From: Neisseria zoodegmatis
GTDB lineage: Bacteria > Pseudomonadota > Gammaproteobacteria > Burkholderiales > Neisseriaceae
Assembly (NCBI RefSeq): GCF_900187305.1
Contig: NZ_LT906434.1
Span: forward strand, 744,001-808,000
Direction of reading: 5' to 3'
Length of the DNA: 64,000 nt
Positions 9,629 to 18,667 of this stretch are shown here, piece by piece; position 1 is the first letter of the stretch; each line of letters begins with the position of its first letter. The notes under the pieces are model-generated. The model was not told where the DNA came from. It was given only the letters and a program-made list of their open reading frames with translations, and made no database searches. The translations under genes and the position numbers were made by a program.

Positions 9629-9662
9629 GGAGGCCGTCTGAAAATAAATTCAGACGGCCTCC
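9629..9662. terminator. DUS inverted-pair hairpin between tssE and farB
   Basis: Two AG-DUS copies in inverted orientation form a stem (GGAGGCCGTCTGAA / TTCAGACGGCCTCC) between two convergent genes and can terminate both. Confidence 0.8.
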
Positions 9663-9709
9663 ATTTAGCTTAGATGCCAATACTTATGATTCGGGTATTG
9701 GCCAATCCA

Positions 9710-11233
9710 TTAATGTCCACTCGAAGATGAGCCGAAAGGCGGTTTGGCCAACCAAATGATGGCAATCATCACGATGAATAATAAGCTTGAAGCCCAAAAA
9801 ATCTCATTGGATCCCATGATAAAACCTTGTTGGGTAATGCTTCGGGTGATGCTTTCCATGCCTTGTGCCGGCGACATTCCTGCTTGTGAAATATTTTGAA
9901 CGGCAGTTTGGGCTTCAACGGAATAGGGCGTAATTTGCTCGGTAAGTCGGGCATGGTGAAGGGCTTCTCTACGTTCCCATGTTGTGGCGACGACAGATAC
10001 GCCCACGCCTCCCATGAATACTCTTAAAAAGTTCGACAAGCTGCCGGCGGCGGCGATTTGCGACCCCTGCATTCTTGAGAGGGTAATGGTGGTAAGCGGC
10101 AGGAAGAACATGGCTACACCCAAGCCCTGCCAAAATTGCGGCCAGATAACGTTCGACATATCCATGCCCGCATAGAAGCTGGTGCGCCAGTAAAAGGTAT
10201 AGGCAAAGACTAAAAAGCTCGCTGTGACCAGCCAACGCATATCGATGCGGCCGCCGAATTTACCAATGATAGGGGACAGCAATATCGGCAAGAAGCCTAC
10301 CGGTGCGGCCACTAATCCCGCCCAAGTGGCGGTGTAGCCTAAGTTGGATTGCAAAACCAAGGGGAGCAAGGTCAGCGTGCCCATGTAAATCATAAAGCCC
10401 AACGAGGTGGCGATAACACCTACCGTAAAATTGCGGTCTTTGAAAAGGGATAAATCGACAATCGGATGTTTTTCGCCCAGTTCCCACACGATGAAATAAG
10501 TCAGGCACACGAAGGCGATAACGGCCAAGAGGATGATTTCGCTTGAGGCAAACCAATCCAATTCTTTGCCGCGGTCGAGCATCATTTGCAAAGCGCCGAC
10601 GCCGATAACCATCAAAGCCAAGCCGGTATAGTCTATCGGCGATTTTTGGATTTCCGTTTCACGGTGGGCAAGCTGCTGCCATGCCAGCCAAGCTGAGAAA
10701 ATGCCTACGGGAATATTGATGAAGAAAATCCAGCTCCAGTGCCAGTTGTCTGAAGTCCAGCCGCCTAAAATCGGCCCCAATACCGGCGCGACCACGACAG
10801 TCATCGCCCAAAGAGCGAGAGCCAGAGTACGTTTGTCGGGAGGGTAGGAAGCCATCAGCAGGCTTTGGGACAAAGGAATGAGCGGGCCGGATACAAACCC
10901 CTGTAATACTCTGAACAAAACCAACAATTGCAAATTATCGGCGATGCCGCACAGCCATGAGGTAACGACAAACCCCAATGTAGCGGCCAGAAAAATTTTA
11001 ACTTCGCCGAAGCGTTTGGCGAGAAAACCGGTTAGCGGTACGGAAATGGCATTGGCAACGGCAAATGCGGTGATTACCCATGTGCCTTGTGTGGTGGCAG
11101 CCCCCAAATCTCCGGCGATAACGGGCACGACGACATTGGCGATGGTAGTGTCCAAAACTTCCATAAACACCGCCAAGCTCAATGCCAGCGTTACCCACAC
11201 CAGGTTGGCGCCTTTCAAAGGTGGATGAGCCAT
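9710..11233 (-). CDS. farB: MFS efflux pump, DHA2 family (FarB/EmrB type)
   Basis: This is the inner-membrane proton-driven exporter of a tripartite efflux pump; neisserial FarAB exports long-chain fatty acids and EmrAB exports hydrophobic drugs. The protein is hydrophobic throughout with the 14-segment DHA2 pattern and family motifs LDTTIANVVVPVI and WVITAFAVANAISVPLTG. I chose the ATG at 11233 (start MAHPPLKG); a GTG at 11245 with a close GGAAA is possible and would add four residues. The adaptor gene farA lies upstream, separated by a DUS hairpin. Substrate is inferred from family only. Confidence 0.88.
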   Translation of the reverse strand: MAHPPLKGANLVWVTLALSLAVFMEVLDTTIANVVVPVIAGDLGAATTQGTWVITAFAVANAISVPLTGFLAKRFGEVKIFLAATLGFVVTSWLCGIADNLQLLVLFRVLQGFVSGPLIPLSQSLLMASYPPDKRTLALALWAMTVVVAPVLGPILGGWTSDNWHWSWIFFINIPVGIFSAWLAWQQLAHRETEIQKSPIDYTGLALMVIGVGALQMMLDRGKELDWFASSEIILLAVIAFVCLTYFIVWELGEKHPIVDLSLFKDRNFTVGVIATSLGFMIYMGTLTLLPLVLQSNLGYTATWAGLVAAPVGFLPILLSPIIGKFGGRIDMRWLVTASFLVFAYTFYWRTSFYAGMDMSNVIWPQFWQGLGVAMFFLPLTTITLSRMQGSQIAAAGSLSNFLRVFMGGVGVSVVATTWERREALHHARLTEQITPYSVEAQTAVQNISQAGMSPAQGMESITRSITQQGFIMGSNEIFWASSLLFIVMIAIIWLAKPPFGSSSSGH

Positions 11234-11350
11234 AATCTCAATCACTTTCCATCGCAGAATGGGGCTTGGTCAAACAGCTTTGATACAGCAAATGATGATG
11301 GCTGAATCCAAATAGGAATGGCAAAAATTTTTCGGCAGCATCCGTATGAC

Positions 11351-11382
11351 GAGGCCGTCTGAATCCGAATTCAGACGGCCTC
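11351..11382. terminator. DUS inverted-pair hairpin between farA and farB
   Basis: A 13 bp inverted repeat of DUS (GAGGCCGTCTGAA / TTCAGACGGCCTC) lies between two genes that read in the same direction. It may terminate most farA transcripts or act as a read-through and stability element. Confidence 0.65.
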
Positions 11383-11410
11383 GTTGGTATGTTTAACGAC
11401 CATTCTGAGA

Positions 11411-12589
11411 TTATTTAGCGTATTTTTCAAAAATCTGTTCAATCAAAGCATCGGCAGCCGACCAATCGACAATATCGGTTTCGGCGCTAACCGCTTGCTT
11501 ATCGGCAGCTTCGGCCATGCTTTTGCCGCTGATGCTGTTGGATGTATCGACTTTAACCGTCATCGACAAGCCCACGCGCAGAGGGTTGGCTTTGAGTTCC
11601 TGCGGATTCAAGCTGATGCGCACGGGCACGCGCTGAACCACTTTAATCCAGTTACCGGTGGCGTTTTGCGGCGGCAGCAGGGAAAACGCGCTGCCTGTGC
11701 CGGCGGATAAGCCCATAACTTTACCGTGATAAACCACGCGGCTGCCGTATAAATCGGCAGTCATCACCACCGGCTGACCGATGCGCATTTTACGCAGCTG
11801 CACTTCTTTGAAGTTGGCATCAACCCACAGATTGCTTAACGGCACAATCGCCATCATCAAAGTGCCGGGAGCAATGCGTTGGCCGACTTGGATATTGCGT
11901 TTGGCAACTTGTCCGGCCATCGGCGCGCGAATCTGTGTGCGCTGCAAATTCAACCAGGCATCTTTGATATGGCTGATGGCCGTCTGAACGGCAGGTTGCT
12001 GGCGCAGCGGAATATTTTTACCCAAAACGGCTTGTGCGGAATCTGCCTCGGCTTCTACCGCTTTCAAAGCGGCTTGTGCTTGTACGACTGCGGCGCGGGC
12101 ATGGCTGAGTTCTTCGCCGGAAACGGCATCCGTTCCTTCAAGGCTTTCACGGCGGCGCAAGTCGGCTTGGGCTTTGGCCAATTCGGCTTTACGGACAAGA
12201 ACTTGTGCTTTGGCTTGGGAAGAGGTGGCGGCCTGCCGTTTGTTTTGGCGGATAGCCTGAATCAGTTCGTTTTGAGCGCGGTCGTATTCAAGCTGAAAGT
12301 CGGTGTCGTCGAGCACTACCAGCACATCGCCTTTTTTCACGATATCGGTGTCGTCCACCATAACGCGGCGCACGGTACCTGCTATTTGGGGCGTGATTTG
12401 TACCAAATGTCCGGCCACATAGGCATCATCGGTTTCCTCTTCGTGCTGCCACACTAAAAAATGAATCAGCGCGAATCCCAATGCTACTACGATAAAAAAC
12501 AGCGTAACCAAGGTGAGATTACGCTTACGGCGGGACAACTGACGCCGTCTGTTTACATTTTCAGCAATATTTTGCGGAGTATCCATCAT
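11411..12589 (-). CDS. farA: Efflux pump periplasmic adaptor (FarA/EmrA, HlyD family)
   Basis: The membrane-fusion protein links the FarB/EmrB exporter to an outer-membrane channel such as MtrE. It has a basic cytoplasmic N-terminus, one membrane segment (about 26-47), the ETDDAYVAGHLVQITPQIAG biotinyl-lipoyl motif of the family, a long coiled-coil hairpin (about 110-200) and a beta-barrel region. Length 392 residues. Two adjacent ATGs (12589, 12586) are possible. A DUS is embedded in the coding region near 11978. No farR-type regulator is adjacent. Confidence 0.88.
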   Translation of the reverse strand: MMDTPQNIAENVNRRRQLSRRKRNLTLVTLFFIVVALGFALIHFLVWQHEEETDDAYVAGHLVQITPQIAGTVRRVMVDDTDIVKKGDVLVVLDDTDFQLEYDRAQNELIQAIRQNKRQAATSSQAKAQVLVRKAELAKAQADLRRRESLEGTDAVSGEELSHARAAVVQAQAALKAVEAEADSAQAVLGKNIPLRQQPAVQTAISHIKDAWLNLQRTQIRAPMAGQVAKRNIQVGQRIAPGTLMMAIVPLSNLWVDANFKEVQLRKMRIGQPVVMTADLYGSRVVYHGKVMGLSAGTGSAFSLLPPQNATGNWIKVVQRVPVRISLNPQELKANPLRVGLSMTVKVDTSNSISGKSMAEAADKQAVSAETDIVDWSAADALIEQIFEKYAK

Positions 12590-12908
12590 CCCGTTTCCTG
12601 ATTTTTGAGGGAAAACGCTGTTCAGACGGCCTTGTTATAAGGCGTTGCGCAACCGTTTTCCAGCACCGATTTTTTTATCTTTGAATGGGCTATTTTTCAA
12701 AAAATTATTGATTGGGAATAACCCTGAAAATTGTGGGTATTTTATCGCCCAGTCATTTAATCAGGCAAGTTACAATCTGCTACTTGCATAAAGCTGCTTG
12801 ATGTTGATGCCGTTGAAAGCATTCAAATATCAGCTAGATAGCGTGGCTGGCGTATGGCGCTTGAGGCCGTCTGAATTAACCATAAACTTTTCAGACGGCC
12901 TCAAGTGT
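12590..12908. other. Intergenic region upstream of farA
   Basis: This space holds a lone DUS near 12621, probably the farA promoter, and at 12861-12904 the hairpin that ends bioD. No coding sequence was found. Confidence 0.5.
12861..12904 (-). terminator. DUS hairpin behind bioD
   Basis: A perfect 15 bp inverted repeat (TTGAGGCCGTCTGAA / TTCAGACGGCCTCAA) sits directly after the bioD stop. Confidence 0.8.
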
Positions 12909-13580
12909 TCACAATAAATGCTGAATAGAAAAATATTGAGAGACGGCTTCGGGAGAGGCGGCGGGAGAGTAGGGAATCACACCCAACAGCGGCGCCGGAA
13001 TGCGGCATTTCAAAGTATCGAGGTAATCGTCAAGGCGGTGAGGGGCGGCGCTGATGCAGCTTGCTACCCAGCCCGCCAACGGCAATCCGGCTTGGGAAAT
13101 AGCGCGCACGGTCAGCATGGCGTGGTTGATGCAGCCGAGCTTCATGCCGACGACCAAAATAACCGGCAGCTTTTCTGCGGCTACCCAGTCTGAAAAATCC
13201 ATGTCGCTTGTTAAAGGCGTTAGCCAGCCACCTGCACCTTCCACCAATATCCAGTCGCCGTGCTGTTTTAAATCGACCAAGTTTCGGCTGAGTAATTGCG
13301 GCTGAATTTCTACGCCTTCGTCTGCGGCCGCTAAGTGCGGGGCTGTGGCTTCGTGGAAAGTATAGCAATTATGCGAATCATAAGGCAGCCGGATATTTGA
13401 AGCGGCTTGCAAGCGCAGCACGTCGGCATTCTGGCCGTTGCCGTCGGCTTCGGAGGCTACCGGTTTGAACCCGATGGCTTTCTTTCCCGCTTGTGTTGCG
13501 GCATGCAGCAGCGCAGCGGTACAAAATGTTTTTCCGACTTCCGTATCCGTGCCGGTAACAAAGTAAATGCGGGGTTCCAT
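12909..13580 (-). CDS. bioD: Dethiobiotin synthetase
   Basis: BioD closes the ureido ring of dethiobiotin from diaminopelargonate, CO2 and ATP, the penultimate step of biotin synthesis. The protein (223 residues) opens with the P-loop GTDTEVGKT (about 9-17) and has FKPVASE, LVEGAGGWLTPL and LVVGMKLGCINHA, which are family motifs for substrate and nucleotide binding. Other bio genes are not adjacent, as is common in Neisseria. The gene is monocistronic, with a DUS upstream at about 13586 and a DUS hairpin downstream. Confidence 0.95.
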   Translation of the reverse strand: MEPRIYFVTGTDTEVGKTFCTAALLHAATQAGKKAIGFKPVASEADGNGQNADVLRLQAASNIRLPYDSHNCYTFHEATAPHLAAADEGVEIQPQLLSRNLVDLKQHGDWILVEGAGGWLTPLTSDMDFSDWVAAEKLPVILVVGMKLGCINHAMLTVRAISQAGLPLAGWVASCISAAPHRLDDYLDTLKCRIPAPLLGVIPYSPAASPEAVSQYFSIQHLL

Positions 13581-13672
13581 AAATTTCAGACGGCCTTTTT
13601 TACAATATGAGGAATGGGGGGATTATAAGAGACTAAAGTCAACGCGACACAATGGCAGTTAAGCCGCCGCAA

Positions 13673-13695
13673 TAAAAAAGCCCGGATAACCGGGC
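13673..13695 (-). terminator. Terminator behind the alanine symporter gene
   Basis: On the minus strand the stem GCCCGG-TTAT-CCGGGC is followed by a T-run. The stem is fused to a DUS (13690-13702). Confidence 0.8.
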
Positions 13696-13710
13696 CGTCT
13701 GAAAAAAACA

Positions 13711-15087
13711 TCAATGCAATTCGCCGCTCTTGCGTTTGGCTTTAAAGTCTTGCGTTTCTTTGGCAATAACCCCTGACAGCATAATCAACGCAATCAAGTT
13801 CGGAATCGCCATTAAGCCGTTGAACGTATCGGCTGCCAACCATACCAAATCCAAGCTGGCGACTGTGCCGATCATCACGGAAGCCACGTAAATCACACGG
13901 TACACATTGGCAAAACTGTCACCAAACACATAAGCCGCACATTTCTCACCGTAGTAGCACCAGCCCAAAATCGTGGAGTAGGCGAAGAAAATCAGGCCGA
14001 TGGTTACTACCCAGCCGCCGGGGCCGGGCAGTAGGCGGTCGAATGTGGTGGTGGTCAGCGCCGCACCGGTGATTTCAGGCTTCACAAATTCTCCGCCGGC
14101 ACCCAGCAAACCCATTACCAAAATGATACCGGTAATCGAGCAGACAATAATCGTATCTAAGAAAGTGCCGGTCATAGAAACCAAAGCCTGACGCACGGGG
14201 TGGTCGGTTTTGGCAGCCGCAGCGGCAATCGGAGCGGAACCCATACCGGCTTCGTTAGAAAATACGCCGCGTGCCACGCCGTAGCGGATTACACTGCCGA
14301 GCGCGCCGCCGGCCACAGCTTGGCCTGTAAACGCATCGGTAAAAATCATATTCAGCGCAGGGCCGACCAAATCAAGATTCATCAGAATAACCACGATACC
14401 GCCGACGACATAAAGCACCGCCATGATGGGTACAATCAGAGACGATGCAGTGGCGATACTGCGGATGCCGCCCAATACCACAATTGCGGTCAGAATGGTC
14501 AAGACGATGCCGGTGTAGAGCGGGTCAATATGAAAGCTGGTGTGCACCGCTTGGGCTACGGAGTTCGACTGCACCGAGCTGCCGATACCGAACGAAGCAA
14601 TCGTACCGAACAAGGCAAACGCGTAAGCCAGCCATTTCCATTTGCTGCCTAAGCCGCGCTCGATGTAATACATGGGGCCGCCGGACATCTCGCCTTTTTT
14701 ATTGGTGATACGGTATTTAACTGCCAAAACACCTTCGCCGTATTTGGTGGCCATGCCGAAAATGGCGGTAATCCACATCCAAAACACCGCACCCGGGCCG
14801 CCGGCCACTACGGCTGTGGCTACGCCGGCGATGTTACCGGTACCGATTGTGGCGGAAAGCGCGGTCATTAATGCGCCGAAATGGGAAATATCCCCATCGT
14901 GGTCGCTGCCGTCTTCCTTTTTGCGGTGGGGCATAAACGCTTGTTTGAGTGCATAACCCAACATACTGAATTGCAAGCCTTTCAGCATAATGGTCAGCAG
15001 CACGCCGGTACCGACGAGCAAAGCCAGCATCGCAGGCCCCCAGACCCAGCCGCCTACCGTGTCGAAAAAGTTTTTCAAGGCATCCAT
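13711..15087 (-). CDS. Sodium:alanine symporter (AGCS family)
   Basis: Members of this family import alanine or glycine with Na+ across the inner membrane. The family signature is clear: ALSATIGTGNIAGVATAV followed by GGPGAVFWMW, then TKYGEGVLAVKYR. About 11 membrane segments are predicted by hydrophobicity. I chose the ATG at 15087 (MDALKNFF) because it has a good GGAG ribosome binding site seven bases upstream; an earlier start at 15126 would add a polar leader with no such site. Length is then 458 residues. The substrate, alanine versus glycine, cannot be told from sequence. Confidence 0.92.
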   Translation of the reverse strand: MDALKNFFDTVGGWVWGPAMLALLVGTGVLLTIMLKGLQFSMLGYALKQAFMPHRKKEDGSDHDGDISHFGALMTALSATIGTGNIAGVATAVVAGGPGAVFWMWITAIFGMATKYGEGVLAVKYRITNKKGEMSGGPMYYIERGLGSKWKWLAYAFALFGTIASFGIGSSVQSNSVAQAVHTSFHIDPLYTGIVLTILTAIVVLGGIRSIATASSLIVPIMAVLYVVGGIVVILMNLDLVGPALNMIFTDAFTGQAVAGGALGSVIRYGVARGVFSNEAGMGSAPIAAAAAKTDHPVRQALVSMTGTFLDTIIVCSITGIILVMGLLGAGGEFVKPEITGAALTTTTFDRLLPGPGGWVVTIGLIFFAYSTILGWCYYGEKCAAYVFGDSFANVYRVIYVASVMIGTVASLDLVWLAADTFNGLMAIPNLIALIMLSGVIAKETQDFKAKRKSGELH

Positions 15088-15396
15088 ATTTGCTCCTGAT
15101 TGTTGGCATTTTGTTTTAGTGACCACATTTCAGCACAAGGCGTAAAGAATTGCAAGCAGGGGTTAAACTGTTTCAATAAGCCATAATGAGCGTGTTGAGC
15201 AGTCGGCGATTCAGGTCTCTCAGCTTCACATGCTTATCTGAAAGAATAATTGATTGCAGTTGTGATTACGCTAAGAGGCCGTCTGAAATTTCAGACGGCC
15301 TCTGGTTATTAAAAGGGAAAAATAGAATTACAGTGCTTGAGAGGTACGTGGTCGCATGATCTTTAGCTCGCAAAGATTGTATTGCAACACCAGAAA
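15088..15396. other. Intergenic region between apaG and the symporter gene
   Basis: It holds the DUS hairpin at 15274-15303 and presumably the symporter promoter near its low-coordinate end. No other feature was seen. Confidence 0.4.
15274..15303 (-). terminator. DUS hairpin downstream of apaG
   Basis: The perfect palindrome AGAGGCCGTCTGAAA / TTTCAGACGGCCTCT has no loop bases. It lies about 95 bp after the apaG stop. Confidence 0.65.
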
Positions 15397-15765
15397 TCAA
15401 TGCACAACAAAATCTGCCCTTAAGTCGAATCTAGGAATCGGCACAGAAAAGCGCTCGCCATAGCTGTCCTCAAATTCGTAGCTGCCTTCCATGCAGCCCC
15501 ACGGGGTGTTGAGATGCGCACCGCTGCTGTAATAATAATGTTCGCCGGGGTAAAGCACAGGCTGTTCGCCAACCACGCCGACGCCGGATACTTTTTCTAC
15601 TTCTCCGTGAGCGTCGGTAATGCGCCAATGGCGGTTACGCAGCGTGACCACTTCATCGCTGTGGTTGTGAATGGTAATGTCGTAGCTGAATACATATTTG
15701 TCTTTGGCAATATTGCTTTCATCCGCCACAAAGCTTGGTTCTACAATGATTTCAATCTCATCCAT
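15397..15765 (-). CDS. apaG: ApaG domain protein
   Basis: ApaG is a small conserved beta-sandwich protein of unclear function, often linked to Co2+/Mg2+ effects. Translation from 15765 (MDEIEIIVEP) gives 122 residues, the normal family size, with LRNRHWRITDAHG, GVVGEQPVLYPGEHYYYSSG and the MEGSYEF region all conserved. The open frame continues upstream to 15969 but that part overlaps pgpA and is not ApaG-like; a GGGAA site precedes 15765. The gene follows pgpA with only a DUS between them, so it is probably co-transcribed with thiL-pgpA. Confidence 0.93.
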   Translation of the reverse strand: MDEIEIIVEPSFVADESNIAKDKYVFSYDITIHNHSDEVVTLRNRHWRITDAHGEVEKVSGVGVVGEQPVLYPGEHYYYSSGAHLNTPWGCMEGSYEFEDSYGERFSVPIPRFDLRADFVVH

Positions 15766-15794
15766 TTTCAATTCCCGTATATTTTCAGACGGCC

Positions 15795-16283
15795 TTATAT
15801 CAGCCAAGCTAAGATTTTCAAAGTCCATATAGTAAACAGGGCGGCTACCAGATCGTCCAACATAATGCCTAAGCCGCCGTGCAAGCGTGCATCCAGCCAT
15901 TTTATCGGCCAAGGTTTGAGAGCATCGAAAAGACGGAATACTACAAATGCAGCCAGCCACCACGTCCATTTAAAAGGCACGAATGCTAGTACCAACATCA
16001 TAGCTACGATTTCATCCCAAACGATGCCGCCGTAGTCGTAAATGCCCAGCTCGCGTTCGGTGTGGCTGCAAATCCGAATGCCCCACACAAATAATATCGC
16101 ACAAAATGCCGCCAGCCACCATCCCGAAATGCCAACGAGATGCAGCATGAAAGCGATCGGTAAAGCGGGCAGCGTACCAAAAGTACCGGGTGCAACCGGA
16201 GCAAGACCGCTGCCGAAGCCGAAGCCCAAAAAGCATAAAGGCCGTGTTTTCAGCCATGAAAAATTCGGTTTGAAGTCAGCCAA
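15795..16283 (-). CDS. pgpA: Phosphatidylglycerophosphatase A
   Basis: PgpA removes the phosphate of phosphatidylglycerophosphate to give phosphatidylglycerol in the inner membrane. The 162-residue protein has the family start FGFGSGLAPVAPGTFGTL, the metal-binding region with YDYGGIVWDEIVA, and four hydrophobic segments. Its start overlaps the thiL end by 8 bp, the usual thiL-pgpA arrangement. Confidence 0.94.
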   Translation of the reverse strand: MADFKPNFSWLKTRPLCFLGFGFGSGLAPVAPGTFGTLPALPIAFMLHLVGISGWWLAAFCAILFVWGIRICSHTERELGIYDYGGIVWDEIVAMMLVLAFVPFKWTWWLAAFVVFRLFDALKPWPIKWLDARLHGGLGIMLDDLVAALFTIWTLKILAWLI

Positions 16284-17235
16284 AATGATCGAAACCTAAA
16301 GAAGTTAATGTAATGTGATGACCGTTAGCATCTAAAAGATTCAGACGGCCGCTATCGTTAATTTTGCCGATACGGGTAACGGGTGTATTGCTCATTCGTC
16401 CGGCCGCCAAAACTGCTTCTCTACATGATTTGGGTGCGGTAAACAGCAATTCATAATCATCTCCGCCCGCCAACATGTAATCATACAAAACGCCTTTATC
16501 CAATATTTCGCGCAATGCAGGCAAAGTTGGTACGCAGTCTGCGAAAATATCGGCTCCTACATCGGAGGCTTTCAAAATATGCCCGATATCCTGTGCGAGG
16601 CCGTCTGAAATATCTTGTGCGGCGTGTGCAAAAGGCAGTAGAGCCTTTCCTAAATCAACCCTTGGCTTGGGTCGTAAACGGGCGTGCTCGCATAAAGTAA
16701 AAACAGCATCCGGCAATTCAATGTTTTTCCAATGGCAATTTAAAGCAGCTGCCGCCAAACCAACCGTGCCGGAAACCCAAATATCGTCCCCCATTTGTGC
16801 TGCATCACGGCGTAATGCTTTTCCCTGAGGAAGCTCTCCAATTATTGTAACATTAAATGCTAAGTCGCCTTTAGTGGTGTCGCCGCCAATTAAAGTGACG
16901 CCAAATTGCTTTGCTAGAGTAAACAAGCTGTCACAAAATTCGTTAAGCCAGTTTGGATTCAATTCAGGCAGCCCTGCACTCAATAAAGCCCATCTCGGCA
17001 CGGCACCCATTGCTGCCATGTCTGAGATATTGACCGCTAAAATTTTATAGGCTAAATCGGCAGGGGATACATCAGCAAAGAAATGGCGATCTTTTAAAAG
17101 CATGTCGCTGCTGCAGCACAAGTCCCATCCCAAACGGGGACGGACAATGGCTGCATCATCCCCGATCCCGAGTAATACGTCGGAATCCTTTTGCTGCCTG
17201 TATAAATAGTTCTTAATAAAATCGAATTCTTTCAT
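16276..17235 (-). CDS. thiL: Thiamine-monophosphate kinase
   Basis: ThiL phosphorylates thiamine monophosphate to the active cofactor thiamine pyrophosphate. The protein (319 residues) carries LGIGDDAAIV near residue 22 and VNISDMAAMGA, the Mg-ATP binding motifs, plus GGDTTKGDL and AGGDDYELLFTA. It is the first gene of a thiL-pgpA-apaG run. Two DUS copies lie inside the gene (near 16339 and 16597). Confidence 0.95.
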   Translation of the reverse strand: MKEFDFIKNYLYRQQKDSDVLLGIGDDAAIVRPRLGWDLCCSSDMLLKDRHFFADVSPADLAYKILAVNISDMAAMGAVPRWALLSAGLPELNPNWLNEFCDSLFTLAKQFGVTLIGGDTTKGDLAFNVTIIGELPQGKALRRDAAQMGDDIWVSGTVGLAAAALNCHWKNIELPDAVFTLCEHARLRPKPRVDLGKALLPFAHAAQDISDGLAQDIGHILKASDVGADIFADCVPTLPALREILDKGVLYDYMLAGGDDYELLFTAPKSCREAVLAAGRMSNTPVTRIGKINDSGRLNLLDANGHHITLTSLGFDHFG

Positions 17236-17430
17236 TGTTAAAACAATACTTTAAAAATCTTATATTTCTTAAATTTTATTTGGAAATAAGGATTTCCCCG
17301 TAAAAGACAAACCTTTATGGGTTTAAATGTTGCTGAGAATAAAATCTTATACATCAAGTCAGGCTATATTTTGTCAGCATAGTCGATGTCATGCAGTGAT
17401 GAAGTAAATAATTGATATTGTGTTTTAAAC

Positions 17431-17455
17431 AAAAACCCCGCTTAAGCGGGGTTTT
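17431..17455 (-). terminator. Terminator behind rmpM
   Basis: The perfect stem AAAACCCCGCTT / AAGCGGGGTTTT with a T-run on the minus strand lies 26 bp after the rmpM stop. Confidence 0.9.
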
Positions 17456-17480
17456 AAATCTCACTGATGTCGTAAAAGAA

Positions 17481-18221
17481 TTACGGACGGGTGTAACCGT
17501 GGTATTTAGAAGCAGGAGCTGGCAACCAACCACCTTCAGTAGCAGGACGTTCACCTTCAACGTGACCGGGAGCAACTTGTTTAGTAACCAAGGTGCGGAT
17601 CTTAACGTCTACACGGCGGTCAGGTTCGATACATGCAATCAAAGCTTCACGTTTCTTAGCTTTAGAAACTTTTTTGCCCAAGTTAGCTACTTCGGCTTCA
17701 CAAGAAGCAGTCATGCGAGCTTGAGATTCACCCAAGCCAACAGCAGAAATTTTGCTGGAAGCCACACCGCGGTTTACCAAGTAGTTGGCAACAACATTAG
17801 CGCGGCGCTCAGACAGGTTTTGGTTGTACTCGTCAGAACCCATAAAGTCGGTATGACCTTCAACACGTACAGCTTCAACGTTAGTGTTGCTCAAGCGTTG
17901 AGCCAAGCCGTTCAGAGTTTCAGTAGCTTCTGGACGCAAGTTGTCTTTGTCGAAACCGAACAAAGTTTTAGCAGATAAAGAAACAGTTTCATCGGCATAT
18001 TGAGGAGCGGTAGAAACCGGAACGGCATCGTTACACTCAATACGGCCTTGAGTTTCTTTATTGAAGTAGGTGTTTTTCCAGCACTCGCCATAGTTGTTGC
18101 GTACAACAGTTTGTTGGCGGTCTACGGTATAACCGTGTTTGGTATGCGGTTCACTGGCCATTGCGGTGCCTGAAGCAACCAAGGCAACGAACAAGGCGCT
18201 TAATTTCAGCTGTTTGGTCAT
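17481..18221 (-). CDS. rmpM: Outer-membrane protein RmpM (class 4, OmpA C-terminal domain)
   Basis: RmpM anchors the outer membrane to peptidoglycan through its OmpA-like domain and stabilises porin trimers. The signal peptide [18 protein letters not shown] is almost the meningococcal one, with cleavage after AMA. The NNYGECWKN segment and the OmpA domain ([48 protein letters not shown]) follow. The Pro-Glu/Pro-Ala hinge known in meningococcal RmpM is absent; about 15 ordinary residues replace it. A strong GAGGGA site precedes the ATG. Confidence 0.94.
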   Translation of the reverse strand: MTKQLKLSALFVALVASGTAMASEPHTKHGYTVDRQQTVVRNNYGECWKNTYFNKETQGRIECNDAVPVSTAPQYADETVSLSAKTLFGFDKDNLRPEATETLNGLAQRLSNTNVEAVRVEGHTDFMGSDEYNQNLSERRANVVANYLVNRGVASSKISAVGLGESQARMTASCEAEVANLGKKVSKAKKREALIACIEPDRRVDVKIRTLVTKQVAPGHVEGERPATEGGWLPAPASKYHGYTRP

Positions 18222-18667
18222 TTTATTCCCTCATCAAAGATTGTTATGCAGCAGTTATATATTTTCAATCCGCTACACATCACCAAATATACAGGCCACT
18301 GTTGTAAAACGGCGGCAAATCGGATATATCAGTTTGCACTATAAAGAAGCAGAGGGCAAACTGTCAATAGCACGACACCGGCACACAACGGCAAAGACCC
18401 GCTTCCTGTTTGTAAATCATGCCGAAAAATCAATCTTGTGTCATTTATTTACAGATAAAACCGATTGTTGTTAGATTTGTAGTTGCACAAAAACCACATA
18501 AAATTGTCTGAAAAAATATGGCTGATTAATATAATTAAAAGATTGTTTATTAAAAAACAAAAGCTTTACTGTGCATTGTTAAGCTGTTGGGCATGGTTTG
18601 TTAAAGTATGCTACATTGTTGCTAAACTGTCGTACATAATCCACAAGTCCTCATCTTTTGAGTCAAT
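18222..18667. other. Divergent promoter region between rmpM and cysB
   Basis: This AT-rich 446 bp stretch must hold the rmpM promoter (minus) and the cysB promoter (plus). A 62-codon frame at 18483-18671 has no ribosome binding site and no recognisable product. Confidence 0.5.
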
